A stretch of 64,000 bases of DNA from Cylicocyclus nassatus (lineage: Eukaryota > Nematoda > Chromadorea > Rhabditida > Strongylidae): NCBI GenBank assembly GCA_958299035.1, contig CATQJL010000316.1, forward strand, positions 22,111,676 to 22,175,675, written 5' to 3'. Shown here in pieces: positions 1 through 11,965 of the stretch (positions are counted from its first letter, which is position 1; each line of letters begins with the position of its first letter). The notes beneath the pieces were generated by a model. That model ran no database searches, was not told the DNA's origin, and saw only the letters and a program-made list of their open reading frames with translations. The position numbers were made by a program, and so were the translations under genes.

Positions 1-216
1 GAGATGTGCAAGGCATTAGTCCAACAATGTTTGCAGTAATCAAAGATTTACTCCACCCTTTGCGGAACGACAAGACTTCAAAATCAATAACTCGTAAAAT
101 GGTGCATTTTGCGGGGCAAAAAATGGTCGATTTTTCAGACTTTCTAGGAAAAAATTTTTTGCAGGTCGTCCTGCAAAAACATGAATGGCCCCCATAACAG
201 CCCCAGCAGAATTCTA

Positions 217-1132
217 TTAGGTTGTAACAAAATTAATGCAGGTTTTTCCAAATTGAGTTTGGACTACTATAACTTTCACAGAAATAGTCAATCCGTTTCT
301 AATGAAAACTAATGCAATCAGCAAACCTTTGGCAAATTAGTACGCACTACTCTGTCGCTGTAGCTTCACTGAGAAAAACTTTACAGCCCAAAGACTGCCA
401 AAAGTTTTCTTGGAAAGACTTTAGTTTGAGAAACCATAACTTACCACACAATTCAGTAAGATGATACAAACTTCGCTCAATGTGTACACAATAGTCAGTT
501 GTGAAACAGCGTTGAGCTTGAATTTTACGAAAACATTTCTGCTAAAAAATGTTGCAAAAAACTTGTTATCAGTCATACTTATTGTGCTCTGGAGAAGCGA
601 GGAAGTCTTTTTTGCTGTTTTTTGAATTTTTTTCCACCAAAGAGAATAACAGCTTCCCGTTTTTTTGCTTTCAAATGTCCTAAGTCTCTCGTTTCTGCAC
701 TCGGCGAAAACTCTGCGATTGCTTCACACTTGGGATTTTTATACGCCGCAGATTGATAGATCGATTATTTGGGTTTGAATTGAAATTTCTCAGTCTGGAA
801 ACTTCTGAAAAATCTGCCGCAATGTGCGTTTTATAGAACAAGTTACATACAAATATTATGCCGGTTTGCGATGAATTGCAAATTTTTGGGGTAAATTTTG
901 AGCAAAAAGTCAAAAAGGGAAAACTTCAGAGTCTAGCTTCTCGATTTCAAAAGCACGTGATCTCGAGATGAATCCACTAATCTGAAATGAAAGCATGCAC
1001 AATAAACTAGAAGAAGAGTGCTTCCAGTGCTTTGATATAAATACATATCTTTCTAAGACAATGGAAATTTATTTTGAACCAGCCCTTTCAAAAAGGGTGT
1101 GAAAAACCTGTATTAATTCTGTTACAACCTAA
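217..1132. mobile_element. Mariner-type non-autonomous element inside unc-54 intron
   Basis: The terminal inverted repeats begin TTAGGTTGTAACAAAATTAA at 217 and end with its reverse complement at 1132, matching over about 32 bp with few mismatches and continuing into AATGCAGGTTTTTC. The left flank is TA (215-216); the right flank is TG, so one copy of a TA target duplication would be mutated. TTAGGTTG ends are typical of mariner elements. No transposase reading frame is visible, so it is a deletion derivative or MITE. Confidence 0.65.
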
Positions 1133-1415
1133 TGTATAACTACAGCATCTGGGGTCTTCAGCTGTTATCCTGCCTGAGATAATCCTGCACAAATAGAACA
1201 ACTTTCGCGACGACCTTTCTCCCTTCTGCGCATTCTAGTGGACCGCAGTGAGGTGCTGAAAAGCCAGCAAGACAAATATATGTCGCGAACAACATTGTCT
1301 TTGCAATGAAGTTTGTAGCATTAAAAAAGAATCAATCTACTAGAAGTTACAGCGATTTGAAAAAAATTTTCGCAAGTGCCCGGGAACTTTCTTTAAAACC
1401 TAATATGTATTTATC

Positions 1416-1500
1416 CATGACCGAAAAAGCCAATTTCAAACTCTTGCCCACACCCACCCTTCATATGGGCAAGAGTTTGGATTCAGTCTTCTCGGTCATG
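1416..1500. repeat. Hairpin in unc-54 intron
   Basis: Imperfect inverted repeat: CATGACCGA...AAACTCTTGCCCA (1416-1450) pairs with TGGGCAAGAGTTTGG...TCGGTCATG (1466-1500) across a roughly 15-nt loop. It accounts for the apparent 89-residue ORF over this stretch. Confidence 0.7.
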
Positions 1501-1609
1501 AATGAAGCATATGAATTGCCGCTTGAACAATGGCTTGATTATATCCTTCCAAACAGTTTCCACATAAAAAATTGAGTATCTAAACGCTCCTAATTTTCTT
1601 ATATTTCAG

Positions 1610-4600
1610 CCCCTTGGTATCATCTCCATGCTTGATGAAGAGTGTATCGTCCCCAAGGCTACTGACATGACGCTGGCGCAGAAGCTGAACGATCAGCATC
1701 TTGGCAAACACCCGAACTTCGAGAAACCCAAACCACCAAAGGGAAAACAGTCCGAGGCTCACTTTGCTATGCGTCACTACGCCGGAACTGTACGATACAA
1801 CGTAACGAACTGGCTCGAGAAGAACAAGGACCCCTTAAACGACACCGTTGTCTCCGTCATGAAACAATCCAAGGGTAACGATTTGCTTGTGGAAATCTGG
1901 CAAGACTACACCACTCAGGAAGAAGCCGCCCAGAAAGCCAAGGAAGGTGGTGGCGGCGGTAAGAAGAAGGGAAAGTCTGGGTCGTTCATGACTGTCTCTA
2001 TGCTGTATCGTGAGTCACTGAACAACCTGATGGGTATGTTGAACAGAACACATCCCCACTTCATCCGTTGCATCATCCCTAACGAGAAGAAGACGTCTGG
2101 ATTGATTGACGCGGCTTTGGTGCTTAACCAGCTGACATGTAACGGTGTACTGGAAGGTATCCGTATTTGTCGTAAAGGTTTCCCGAACAGATCTCTTCAC
2201 CCGGATTTCGTACAACGTTATGCCATCCTGGCCGCTAAAGAAGCCAAGTCGGAAGAGGACAAGAAGAAGTGCGCAGAGGCCATGCTGTCGAAGCTGGTGA
2301 ATGAAGGCTCGCTAGCGGATGACATGTTCCGTATTGGTCTCACCAAAGTGTTCTTCAAAGCCGGAGTACTGGCCCATCTTGAGGATCTGCGTGACGAGAA
2401 GTTGGCCATTATCATGACTGGATTCCAAGGACAAATCCGTTGGTACTTGGGACTTGTGGACCGTAAGCGACGTATGGAACAGAAAGCTGGACTGCTCATT
2501 ATCCAACGCAACGTCCGTTCATGGTGCACCCTCCGAACCTGGGAATGGTTCAAGTTGTACGGTAGAGTCAAGCCATTGCTTAAAGCAGGAAAGGAAGCTG
2601 AGGAATTGGAGAAAATCAACAAGAAGGTCGAGGAACTCGAGGCCAGCTTGTCTAATGAAGAGAAGCTGAGAAAGGAGCTCGAGGATAACGCTACCAAGCT
2701 GTTGGAGGAGAAAAATAATCTGTTCACACAACTTGAGGCTGCCAAGGGACAATTGTCTGAGGCTGAGGAACGGTTGAACAAGCTAAACTCACTAAAAGGA
2801 GATGCTGATAAACAACTTGCGGTAGGTCCTACATAGAATTTTCCCATTCATAAATTCCAAACATGTTTATTTCTTGTTCAGGAGTTGAACGAACGCCTTG
2901 CTGAGCAAGAAGACCGAAACGCCGATGTCCAGCGAGCCAAGAAGAAGGTCGAAGCGGAACTCGACTCGCACAAAAAACAGATCCAAGAACTCGAGATGAG
3001 CTTGCGCAAGGCCGAATCTGAGAAACAATCCAAGGATCACCAAATCCACTCGCTTCAAGATGAAATGCAGCAGCAAGATGAGGCCATCGCCAAGCTTAAC
3101 AAGGAAAAGAAGCACCAAGAGGAAATCAACCGCAAGCTTATGGAGGATCTCCAGTCGGAAGAGGACAAGTCGAACCACACAAACAAAGTGAAAGCCAAGT
3201 TGGAACAGACCTTAAATGATCTCGAAGACAACCTCGAACGTGAGAAGAGGTCTCGGGCTGATCTTGATAAGCAGAAGAGAAAGGTTGAGGGTGAACTGAA
3301 GATTGCGCAGGAGAACATTGACGAGGCTGCTCGACAACGTCACGATCTCGAGAACAACCTGAAAAAGAAGGAAAGCGAACTACATTCCATTAGCAGCCGA
3401 CTGGAAGATGAGCAAGCTCTTGTGAGCAAGCTCCAGCGACAAATCAAGGAGGGACAAAGCCGTATATCTGAATTGGAAGAGGAACTCGAAAGCGAGCGCC
3501 AGTCTCGTGCCAAGGCCGACCGTGCTAAATCTGATCTCCAAAGGGAATTAGAAGAGCTAGGCGAACGTCTTGATGAGCAAGGTGGAGCCACTGCTGCTCA
3601 GGTTGAGCTGAACAAGAAGCGCGAAGCCGAGCTCGCTAAGCTACGCCGTGATCTGGAAGAGGCCAACATGAACCATGAGAACCAGCTAGGTGGACTGAGG
3701 AAGAAGCACACCGATGCTATCGCCGAACTGACTGACCAGCTTGACCAACTGCAGAAGCAGAAGGCCAAGATTGAGAAGGAGAAGATCCAAGCCCATAAAG
3801 AAGCCGAAGACCTCGCTGCACAACTCGATGCCGAGACTTCTGCCAAGCTGAACAACGAGAAGCTTGCCAAGCAGTTCGAACTGCAGCTCACTGAGCTCCA
3901 AGCCAAATGCGACGAGCAGTCGCGACAACTGCAGGATTTCACTTCACTCAAAGGGCGTTTGCACACCGAAAACACCGACATCGCTCGTCAACTCGAAGAT
4001 GCCGAATCACAGCTGAACCAATTTTCGCTTCTGAAGAGCCAGCTGACCAGTCAGCTCGAAGAAGCTCGCCGAACTGCAGATGAAGAAGCCCGTGAGCGCC
4101 AAACCCTCGCTGCTCAGGCTAAAAACTACCAGCACGAGGCTGAACAGCTGCAGGAGAGCTTGGAAGAAGAGATCGAGTCGAAGAACGAGATCATGCGCCA
4201 GCTCGGCAAGGCCAATGCCGAGATCCAGCAATGGAAAGCTCGATTCGAAGGCGAAGGCCTTATCAAGGCTGATGAGCTCGAGGATGCGAAGAGACGTCAG
4301 GCTCAGAAGATCAACGAGCTCCAAGAGGCTCTTGACGCCGCCAACTCCAAGATCGCTTCGCTTGAAAAGACCCGAAGCCGTTTGGTTGGAGATTTGGATG
4401 ATGCTCAGGTTGATGTGGAACGCGCCAATGCCTTCGCCAACTCTCTCGAGAAGAAACAGAAAGGCTTCGACAAGATCGTTGACGAATGGAGAAAGAAGAC
4501 TGATGACCTCTCGGCCGAACTTGACGCAGCTCAGCGAGAAGCTCGCAACATTTCCACCGAACTCTTCAAGGCCAAGAATGTCCAAGAGGAGCTGCACGAG

Positions 4601-7205
4601 GTTGTTGAAGGACTGCGCCGTGAGAACAAGAGTCTCAGCCAGGAAATCAAGGACTTGACCGATCAACTTGGTGAAGGAGGACGATCCGTGCATGAAATGC
4701 AGAAGATCATTCGCCGTTTGGAAATCGAGAAAGAGGAACTGCAACATGCGCTAGACGAGGCTGAAGCTGCCCTGGAAGCTGAGGAAAGCAAGGTGCTTCG
4801 AGCGCAGGTTGAGGTGTCACAAATCCGCTCGGAAATTGAGAAGCGCATCCAGGAGAAGGAAGAGGAGTTCGAAAACACCCGTAAGAACCACCAACGTGCC
4901 ATGGAGTCGATGCAGGCTTCACTGGAGACCGAAGCCAAAGGAAAGGCTGAAGTTTTGAGAGTGAAAAAGAAGCTCGAGGCTGACATCAATGAACTTGAAA
5001 TTGCTCTCGATCATGCGAACAAGGCTAATGCTGATGCGCAGAAGAACTTGAAGAAGTACCAGGAACAGATTCGCGAGTTGCAGCTCCAGGTTGAGGAGGA
5101 ACAGAGGAACCGTGACGATATTAGAGAGCAGTTCTTCAACGCTGAAAAACGCGCCACCGTGCTTGAATCGGAGAAGGAAGAACTTCTTGTAGCTAATGAG
5201 GCAGCCGAACGAGCCCGGAAGCAAGCCGAAAATGAAGTTGCTGAGAGTCGCGACCAGGTTAACGACCTTACCGGACAAGCCGCTTCACTAGGTGCCGCTA
5301 AGAGAAAACTCGAAGGAGAAATACAGGCTATCCATGTGCGTAAAAAGATATTTACAGTTTGTAGGCTTACGGTTCAATATAGTGCATCTGCGGTGAAGAC
5401 AACACTTGCGCGAAAAATACAAATGGCACGCAAAAGTCAAAAATATGCGCTGGACATATTTTACGCCCAAATGTGTGATACCAACCGCCATCAACAGTCT
5501 GATAGATGAGTTTAGTTGTGCATCTGCGTGCCGGCAATATTCGAGCGTGATTAACGGGTATGGCGCGCAAAATTTGAAAATGTTGAGTTTGGGTAGAGGA
5601 CTAAATGTCGCCGAAAAAAGGCGGTCCCCGCGGTCATTTGCGACAAATGCGCATCCTTGTACATGCGCGGACATGCGTTCCTGCAGGGAATCCGCGCGGG
5701 ACTCTTCCAAATTCGGCGACATATAGTCCTCCACCCCTTGAGTTTTTATTTTACGTCAAAATGTAACAACAACATAGATGACGGAGTCTGCATTTGCACT
5801 GTCAACGACATTAGGGCGTAAATAACGGGCGCAAAGCTTGGAAATGCGCGATTCTAAGCTCCGATGTTGCTGACACCTCCAGGAAACTATTGACCATCAA
5901 ACCAGACTATATCTTCCTCATCTTTTCCACAACATTATGGTTCTCGCTCTAGGCTGACCTTGATGAAACCCTTAACGAGTACAAGGCTGCTGAAGAACGT
6001 AGCAAGAAAGCCATGGCTGATGCTGCCCGACTTGCCGAAGAACTTCGTCAAGAACAAGAGCATTCAATGCACAATGAGGGCTTGCGTAAAGGACTTGAGC
6101 AACAGCTCAAGGAAATGCAAGTGCGTCTTGACGAAGCCGAGGCCGCTGCACTCAAGGGAGGAAAGAAGGTAGTGTTATCATCCATATATGAAAACTCTCA
6201 ACCCTTCGAAAATGGCTTTTAAGGTGATCGCCAAATTAGAACAGCGCGTGCGCGAGGTAGAATCTGAACTGGACGGGGAACAACGCCGCTACCAAGAAGC
6301 TAACAAGAATCTTAGCAAAGCAGACCGCCGAGTTCGGGAACTGCAATTCCAGGTATGGAGGGCACTAGACTTATGTGGACACCATTTTTGGAGACCTTAA
6401 CTAAGCCAATGCCTAAGCGACAGCTTGCCTAATTCAATTTTTCAAGTCTCGCCCAGTACCGTGCTCGCGGACGCTGAACGGAAAGAGTACGGTAGTGGGT
6501 GTGAGTTCGGAGTGATATATTCCGGCCTTGAATAAATTACAAAAGCTGCCGTTTGGACAACAGCTTAGCTAAGACTTCTCTTCCACATAGAAAGTACAGC
6601 ACTCGGATTTGCCTGCATACAATTTTCCGTTAGAAACTGATCCTTTACCTTCCTTCAGGTTGACGAGGACAAGAAGAACTTCGGCCGCCTACAAGACCTA
6701 ATCGATAAACTGCAAACGAAACTGAAGACGCAAAAGAAACAGATTGAGGAGGCGGTAAGCTCATAATTCTAAAGTTAGTCTCGTTGCTCTTGGCCGGCAG
6801 TCACAGAATTTCACTTAGCTTTCGGCTCAAATGACATGCTCACACAGCTGTGCACAGTTGTCCCCGAGTTGTCATCGAAGAGTATCATAAGAAAGCTAAC
6901 GCTTCACAGAGAAAGCGAAGTAGAAGAACCCGCTTGCCTTTATGACAGAACGGACATTTCAAGTTTTTTTTGTATTTCAGGAAGAAGTCGCCAACTTGAA
7001 CTTGCAAAAGTATCGCCAGATCCAACATCAACTCGAAGATGCCGAAGAACGTGCCGATGTCGCTGAGAATTCGTTGTCGAAGATGAGAGCCAAGTCACGA
7101 TCCAGCGCTTCCTTAGCTCCCGGAGGTGGTGGTCTCCAAACCTCCCAATCCGCCACAGTAATGCGATCGGCTTCTCGTTCCCGTGCCAGTGCCGCCGACT
7201 TCTAA
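1610..7205 (+). CDS. unc-54: Muscle myosin heavy chain (UNC-54 type), 3' portion, 6 exons
   Basis: Class II muscle myosin, the actin-activated ATPase motor and coiled-coil rod of body-wall thick filaments. Exons, all joined in phase 0: 1610-2821, 2882-5335, 5953-6168, 6224-6352, 6659-6754, 6981-7205 (stop TAA 7203-7205), giving 404+818+72+43+32+74 residues. The first exon starts after TTTCAG at 1609 and covers the end of the motor: lower 50K region ([18 protein letters not shown]), a Gly/Lys loop 2 ([12 protein letters not shown], about 1945-1980), actin-binding region, SH1/SH2 helices ([18 protein letters not shown]), converter and IQ segment (IQWYLGL-like, then [14 protein letters not shown]). 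Exon 2 onward is uninterrupted heptad-repeat rod. The C-terminus is a non-helical Ser/Arg-rich tailpiece ending SRASAADF, diagnostic of UNC-54 rather than other nematode myosins. About 520 N-terminal residues, including the P-loop, lie upstream of the window. No frameshift or internal stop was seen. No AATAAA occurs in the first 250 nt after the stop; TATAAA at 7475-7480 is only a candidate signal. Confidence 0.95.
5592..5734. mobile_element. Palindromic MITE in unc-54 intron 5336-5952
   Basis: GGTAGAGGACTAAATGTCGC at 5592 is matched in reverse complement by GCGACATATAGTCCTCCACC ending at 5734 (22 of 24 positions over the full arms). The interior is GC-rich (GGCGGTCCCCGCGG) within an A+T-rich intron. 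It sits in the 617-nt intron that separates two rod exons and probably explains why that intron is ten times longer than its neighbours. Confidence 0.6.
6446..6590. repeat. Dispersed palindromic repeat in unc-54 intron (copy 1)
   Basis: Contains TACCGT(G/A)CT...GAGTACGGTAGTGGG, a short palindrome, flanked by TTAGCTAAG...CAGC. The same arrangement recurs at 61728-61860 in inverted orientation, with the segment around ATCTTAGCTTA...GGCAGCT also alignable. Intron 6353-6658. Confidence 0.5.
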
Positions 7206-7665
7206 TTTCTTTTGCTCATTCTATCGCCTTATACATCAATTTCACGCACATAGTTCTCTATCATAAGTGAAGAGTGTGATATTTTATTTTCTTTTTGTAA
7301 TAATTAGTGCATAGTACTGTCGACTAGTCCAGGACGCAGACTTATTCCGCGTCTCATTTCACTGTGAGAGACGATGGTGCCCAAGGTTGAGTGCTATTGT
7401 TCCACATTTTTTCACACGATCTTCTAGATTTGTATGAAATTCACCTCCGCACACGCTCAGCTTAAAGATAGCCTTATAAAGTTTGTGTACTATTGTTTGA
7501 TACATAGCACATACATATATGAACGGAGATACTATCACAAAACAGAAAATTCAACCGATGCATTCCCACAAACTGAGAAGAAAATATTGGAGCATAGAAA
7601 TGAGATGGCTAAACATAAATTATTTGAAAAAATGGAATCAGTGCGGAAAAATACGGAATTCAGTA
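7206..7665 (+). other. unc-54 3' flank
   Basis: Expected 3' UTR of the myosin gene followed by unremarkable A+T-rich sequence. No canonical AATAAA was seen close to the stop; TATAAA at 7475-7480 is a weak candidate. No gene recognised. Confidence 0.5.
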
Positions 7666-7906
7666 CCGTTGTTTTCAATACGCATTGGTCTTTTCTACCA
7701 TATACCTTCCAGCCTCAACATGACGTAGATTGGTGCGGCGCCGCCTCGCTTCGGGCCTGCGCCACGTAGCGGATGCTCGTTTGGCGTGGCGTGGCGAGAA
7801 AATAACGTGGCGCAAGCCCGAAGCGATGCGGCGCAACACCAATCCACGTCATGTTGAGGCTGGAAGGCATACGGTGAAAAAGACCAGTACGTATTAAGAA
7901 CAACTG
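7666..7906. mobile_element. Palindromic MITE, family with TGGTCTTTT ends (copy 1)
   Basis: 241 bp, flanked on both sides by TA (7664-7665 and 7907-7908). Almost the whole element is an inverted repeat: the arm from ...ATACGCATTGGTCTTTTC through CCTCAACATGACGTAGATTGG to CGGGCCTGCGCCACGT is mirrored on the other side of a short GC-rich centre. A 173-bp relative lies at 13281-13453. Confidence 0.75.
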
Positions 7907-7928
7907 TAGTTCATTTATGTACCATATA

Positions 7929-8597
7929 CAGGGTGTCCCGAAAAAATGTGAACACTGTTTGATCGTTAATAACTCCATTGCTTTCATGTCTTTCGCCAAG
8001 CTTGAGGACATTCTGTAGAGCGAGGTTCAACTTAGATTTATAGTACGGAGCAAATCACGATCACTCTTCGTTACTGTAGCATTACGGTGAGAACTTCTAG
8101 CATGTGGACCCATTGTAAAAAATGCCATTCCATAAAATTTTTCCCAAAAAATCTGAAAAATCGTGTATTAGGGTTTTTGCGCACGCTGATTCCACTGCAC
8201 AACTTATTACGAGTGTTCTTAGCTTTTTTGACGGTGTAATCACATTCTTGACAAATGCTGGGAATTCAGTTATTACGATTTACCTGGGACAACCTTAGAA
8301 AAAGCATCACAGTGGAAATTCCATATTCGCAATCAGCGGCTTCCATTACTATAGTACAAGAGTTTTTGGCCTGTTTGGTTTTGTTTCGAAGCAAAATATG
8401 GCCTCCAATGGCCTAAAATGGTTGTCAAAATTGCTACCGTAATCTTACAGTAATGAAAAGCGATTGATGATTCGCTCCATACTGTATGTCTAAGTTGAAC
8501 CTCGCTCTATAAAATGGTGCCTCAAGCTCGGCGAAAAGCTTGAAAGCAAAGGAGCTATCAACGATCAAACAGTGTTCACATTTTTTGGGACACCCTG
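7929..8597. mobile_element. TA-flanked inverted-repeat element, CAGGGTGTCCC family (copy 1, 669 bp)
   Basis: Starts CAGGGTGTCCCGAAAAAATG at 7929 and ends with the reverse complement at 8597, with TA immediately outside each end (7927-7928, 8598-8599). Inverted arms run for about 200 bp (GTAGAGCGAGGTTCAACTTA and its mirror). No transposase ORF. A second copy, 688 bp and in the same orientation, lies at 10187-10874. The ends and TA targets suggest a Tc1/mariner-superfamily MITE. Confidence 0.8.
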
Positions 8598-8599
8598 TA

Positions 8600-8890
8600 T
8601 TGTGCTGCGCAACAAGATGAAGGTGCCGCTCGAAACCATCAGCAACAAATAGTGCTATTGTACAAATTATGCGCAACAAGTGACGGTGCTGCTCAACTTC
8701 ATCCGCAACGAGTGATGGTGATGGTCAGCACCACTCGCAACAAGTGACAGAGCTAATTAACACCATACGCAACAGCTAACGGTGCTGAGACACCATACGC
8801 CACAGATAAGGGTGCTGCGCAACACCATAAGCCAAAGATAACCGGGGTCAAGCGTGGGGTGCGGCACGTCACACCTGGGGGTCGTATTGA
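8600..8890. repeat. Degenerate about 30-bp minisatellite plus tail
   Basis: Diverged copies of a unit like GGTGCTGCGCAACACCATAC followed by GCAACAGATAAC, abutting the MITE at 7929-8597. It ends in a GGTCAAGCGTGGGGTGCGGC tail. The same unit abuts the second MITE copy at about 10015-10115, with the tail in inverted orientation (9968-10015). Confidence 0.6.
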
Positions 8891-8946
8891 GGAGCCAAAA
8901 GGGGAGGAGGTCGTAGTTGGGTAATCTGATAATAGTGATAACATGA

Positions 8947-9124
8947 TATCGTTTGCTCGCTTTCGCTAGAGTGGGCGGAGCACTGTCTACGTACACGCGC
9001 GGCGGCTTTGGATGGCGAGAGAGTACAAAAAATAATGCTCTAGGATGGAGGTTTATCGACCGATTACATGTCATGTCATGTCTGCAGTGGTCCGCCCACT
9101 CTAGCGAAAGCGAACGAACGATAT
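8947..9124. mobile_element. MITE with TCGCTTTCGCTAGAGTGGGC inverted repeats
   Basis: Arms 8947-8985 and 9085-9124 are inverted repeats of 39-40 bp with about three mismatches (ATATCGTT..GCTCGCTTTCGC...GAGTGGGCGG). The interior is 99 bp and non-coding. No clear target duplication. Confidence 0.65.
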
Positions 9125-9967
9125 TCGTATCATATCCATAATTAGCATGTCAATTAACCCCTGTAGACAGTGTGAGCGAACTCTGAAGATTCAAGATACT
9201 AGGCTACCTAAATGAAACGGTCAAATTCCAACATGGTTGACTTTGTTTCAAAGGTGAATTAGCTATCCTGCACTCAGGACAAAGCACTACTCCTTCTTTG
9301 TCCAACTCAGGAATCCCGCCTCAGAAGACCTGCAAACTGTGGAATTAGAAGCCAACCAAAATCTGTTTTTCCCATTTTTCACTTTTGATCGCTGTGCTTT
9401 CACCAAATATTACTTAGAGCTAAGAAGACAAATCAGGCTCCAAACAATCCTATGGAATCTACAAGGTTTAGGCTATCGATTCATATAAATACTGTCCGCT
9501 AAAAATGTTTTTTTGATATAGTTAATGGGATGCGGCACACCCCCTTAACTTGCCTTCAAAATCCAGAAAGCGCTATTGCTGGTATGAGTATTGAGCACAT
9601 AGCTTCTTCTTGCTACCTTGGAAATTTGGAGCCGAACGCCCCACCCATAAAAAAATTATGGCCCTTTCAGTATGCCCATTCAGATCAAAATCAGCCGTCA
9701 AATTACGTGTGATTGTAAAGTGCAGTCACAGAAAATCGGGCGTACAGCTCTAAGAAATCTGAAAACTCTCTAGAAAAAGATGGTGTCCTCCAGAATGTCA
9801 CACTTTGAGGTCCAGAGGTTAAGAGGAGGAAGAAGGGGTCGTTTGAGGGCTTTCATGGTGGGGGTTCGAAAGACTTGTTCCTGACCCCTTTCTAAACTCT
9901 GGTAATGCTATTTTAGGTATATAGTTCAGAGGGGCGGGTCTTATTAAGACAGCAATCAGCGGGGGGG
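9125..9967. other. Intergenic, no gene seen
   Basis: A+T-rich sequence without a recognisable gene. It ends in a run of 12 G at 9961-9972. Confidence 0.5.
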
Positions 9968-10115
9968 GGGGGTCGTACCCAGCGATCGTGTGCCACATCC
10001 CTTGCTTGACCCTGAAGATAACGGTGCTGCCCAACACCATACACCACGGATAGCGGTGCTGCCCAACACCATACGCAACGGATAGCAGTGCTGCGCAACA
10101 CCATACGCAACAAAT
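9968..10115. repeat. Inverted tail plus minisatellite, second locus
   Basis: GTGCCACATCCCTTGCTTGA (the reverse complement of the tail at about 8846-8870) followed by three units of GGTGCTGCCCAACACCATAC + GCAACGGATAGC. The unit is itself near-palindromic, so its orientation is ambiguous; the tail is clearly inverted relative to the first locus. Confidence 0.55.
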
Positions 10116-10186
10116 GATAATGATTACTGCACGAAGAAGTGGTACCGCTAGGCGTACTGCTAGACATTTTGCGGCATGTGATAATA

Positions 10187-10874
10187 CAGGGTGTCCCAAA
10201 AAATGTGCTTACTGTTTGATTGTAAGTAACTCTCTTGTATTGAAGTGTTTCAAGATGCTTTAAGTACCGTTTTGTAGAGCGAAGTTGAACTTAGATTAAC
10301 AGTATGGAGCGAATCATCTGTCGCTCTTCGTTACTGTAGGATTACGGTAAGAACTTTCAGCATATGGAATCAATGTGAAATATACCACCTAACAAAATTT
10401 TTTCCAAAAAATTCGAAAAACCGTGTAATAGGGTTTTCGCTGATGCTGATTGAGCTGCTGATTCCACCTAACAAGTCTTACGAGTGTTCTGAGCTTTTTT
10501 GACGGTGTAATTACATTTCTGCCAAATGCTGAGAATTGAGTTATTACGATTTACCGGGAATAACTTTGGAAAGAAGCATCATAATAAAATGAGAATTTCA
10601 AATTTGAAATCAGCGGCTCTCATTACTATAGTATAAGAGTATTTGGCTTGTTTGGTTTTGTTCCGAGGCAGAATATAGCCTCCAATGGCCTAAAATCCTT
10701 GTCGAAGTTCGTACCGTAATCCTACAGTAGCGAAGAGCGATAGATGATCCGCTGCATACTGTTAGTCTAAGCTTAACCTCGCTCTATAAAACGGTACCTA
10801 CACCTTTTCGAAAGACTTTATTACAAGAAAGTTATTTACAATCAAACAGTAGGCACATTTTTTGGGACACCCTG
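10187..10874. mobile_element. TA-flanked inverted-repeat element, CAGGGTGTCCC family (copy 2, 688 bp)
   Basis: CAGGGTGTCCCAAAAAATGT at 10187 and its reverse complement ending at 10874, flanked by TA (10185-10186, 10875-10876). It is collinear and in the same orientation as the copy at 7929-8597; the shared interior includes GACGGTGTAAT and GTTATTACGATTTACC. No ORF. Confidence 0.8.
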
Positions 10875-10876
10875 TA

Positions 10877-11965
10877 TAATTCCCCTTTAATATTGTGAAT
10901 GTCTACGAGTCCTGATACTTCCTTATTTATAACTAGTTGATCTGCCCGGTCCAGCCCGGGAATGATCACTGAAGATAAGGTATGTGCACTGGTGGCCAGC
11001 ACATTACTGCCTACTCCCCACCCCGGCTCGTGTTATAGATGCTTACCTCGAGACAAAACTTCTCTCGCAGCTGAGAAGGAGATGGTAGATAATCCATCGC
11101 GCTTGTCTCTCATCAGATTGTTCGTCAACCACGAATGTACTTGTAAGCCTTTGGGAATGAAAGCAACTGGCCAGCATATCACCTATCAAAGTATTGAGGT
11201 TCATTTTTAACATGCTTTCCCCTGTCTGGTTACTTTAACAATTCCGCACTACAACGCCGTTCATTTCATGGAACCCAAAAGTATATTTTTTGTCGTCTAC
11301 CAACACCGCAAGCGTAAAAGTGGGTTTTTGCAATTTCTTCATTTTTATTCTAGTTTCAAGCATTTTCCGCATCTTATCAACTCAAGATAATACAGTTTGC
11401 TGCTATTAGACATTCAATATACTATTATTAAAAATGTAAGGGCTTTTTGTTGCTGTTCGCAACATTTCAACCGAATCATTTACGCTCATTTGCACATAGA
11501 CCCTCTTCTCAAACGTATGCAAAAGCGACTTCCAAGATATGCGGTATCCATAAGCTCGCGGAAAGACACACACAGACACGCATATGAATGTATATATTAT
11601 TTTCGAACACATCTGGATACCTACTTAAAGTGCGCTCCCTGTCACTGCTCTCTGCTTGCAAAAACTTAGAATAAGACGTACCGCTCCCCTGCACTCTATT
11701 AAGCAAACGATCTGTTAAGCTTTCACTTTCCTCTATGAAAGTAAACAAATCAGTAAATCGATAGAAGGACTCAGTGACTCGCCGCAAAAAGTAGCCTATC
11801 TTCTACGCCGTGGCTTGTTTATGGGGAGCAAATTTCAGCCTCATCGGCTCACAAACAAAAGAGTCTATAAGCCACATACTTACATACGAACAAATTTACA
11901 GAAATTGAGTTTTATTTATATATAGATTGTTATGCCAACTCGCTCTCGAGGAGATGTTTCGCTTT
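10877..11965. other. Intergenic, no gene seen
   Basis: No recognisable coding sequence, RNA gene or repeat. A CACACACAGACACG microsatellite-like stretch lies near 11566-11582. Confidence 0.45.

Larger units (their letters stand above)
1..1609 (+). other. unc-54 intron (3' part), no coding sequence
   Basis: This is the 3' part of a long myosin intron ending in TTTCAG at 1609. I see no myosin coding sequence in any frame. It contains a 916-bp mariner-type inverted-repeat element (217-1132) and a hairpin (1416-1500), listed separately. The small ORFs here have no recognisable similarity. Confidence 0.8.

Noticed and set aside
1306..1575. 89-codon frame just upstream of the first visible myosin exon
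   Set aside because: It reads through a hairpin inside the intron and has no similarity to myosin; the exon begins after the acceptor at 1609.
4007..4747. 246-codon antisense frame over the myosin rod
   Set aside because: It is the complement of highly biased coiled-coil codons (GAG/CTC, AAG/CTT); a shadow of the real exon.
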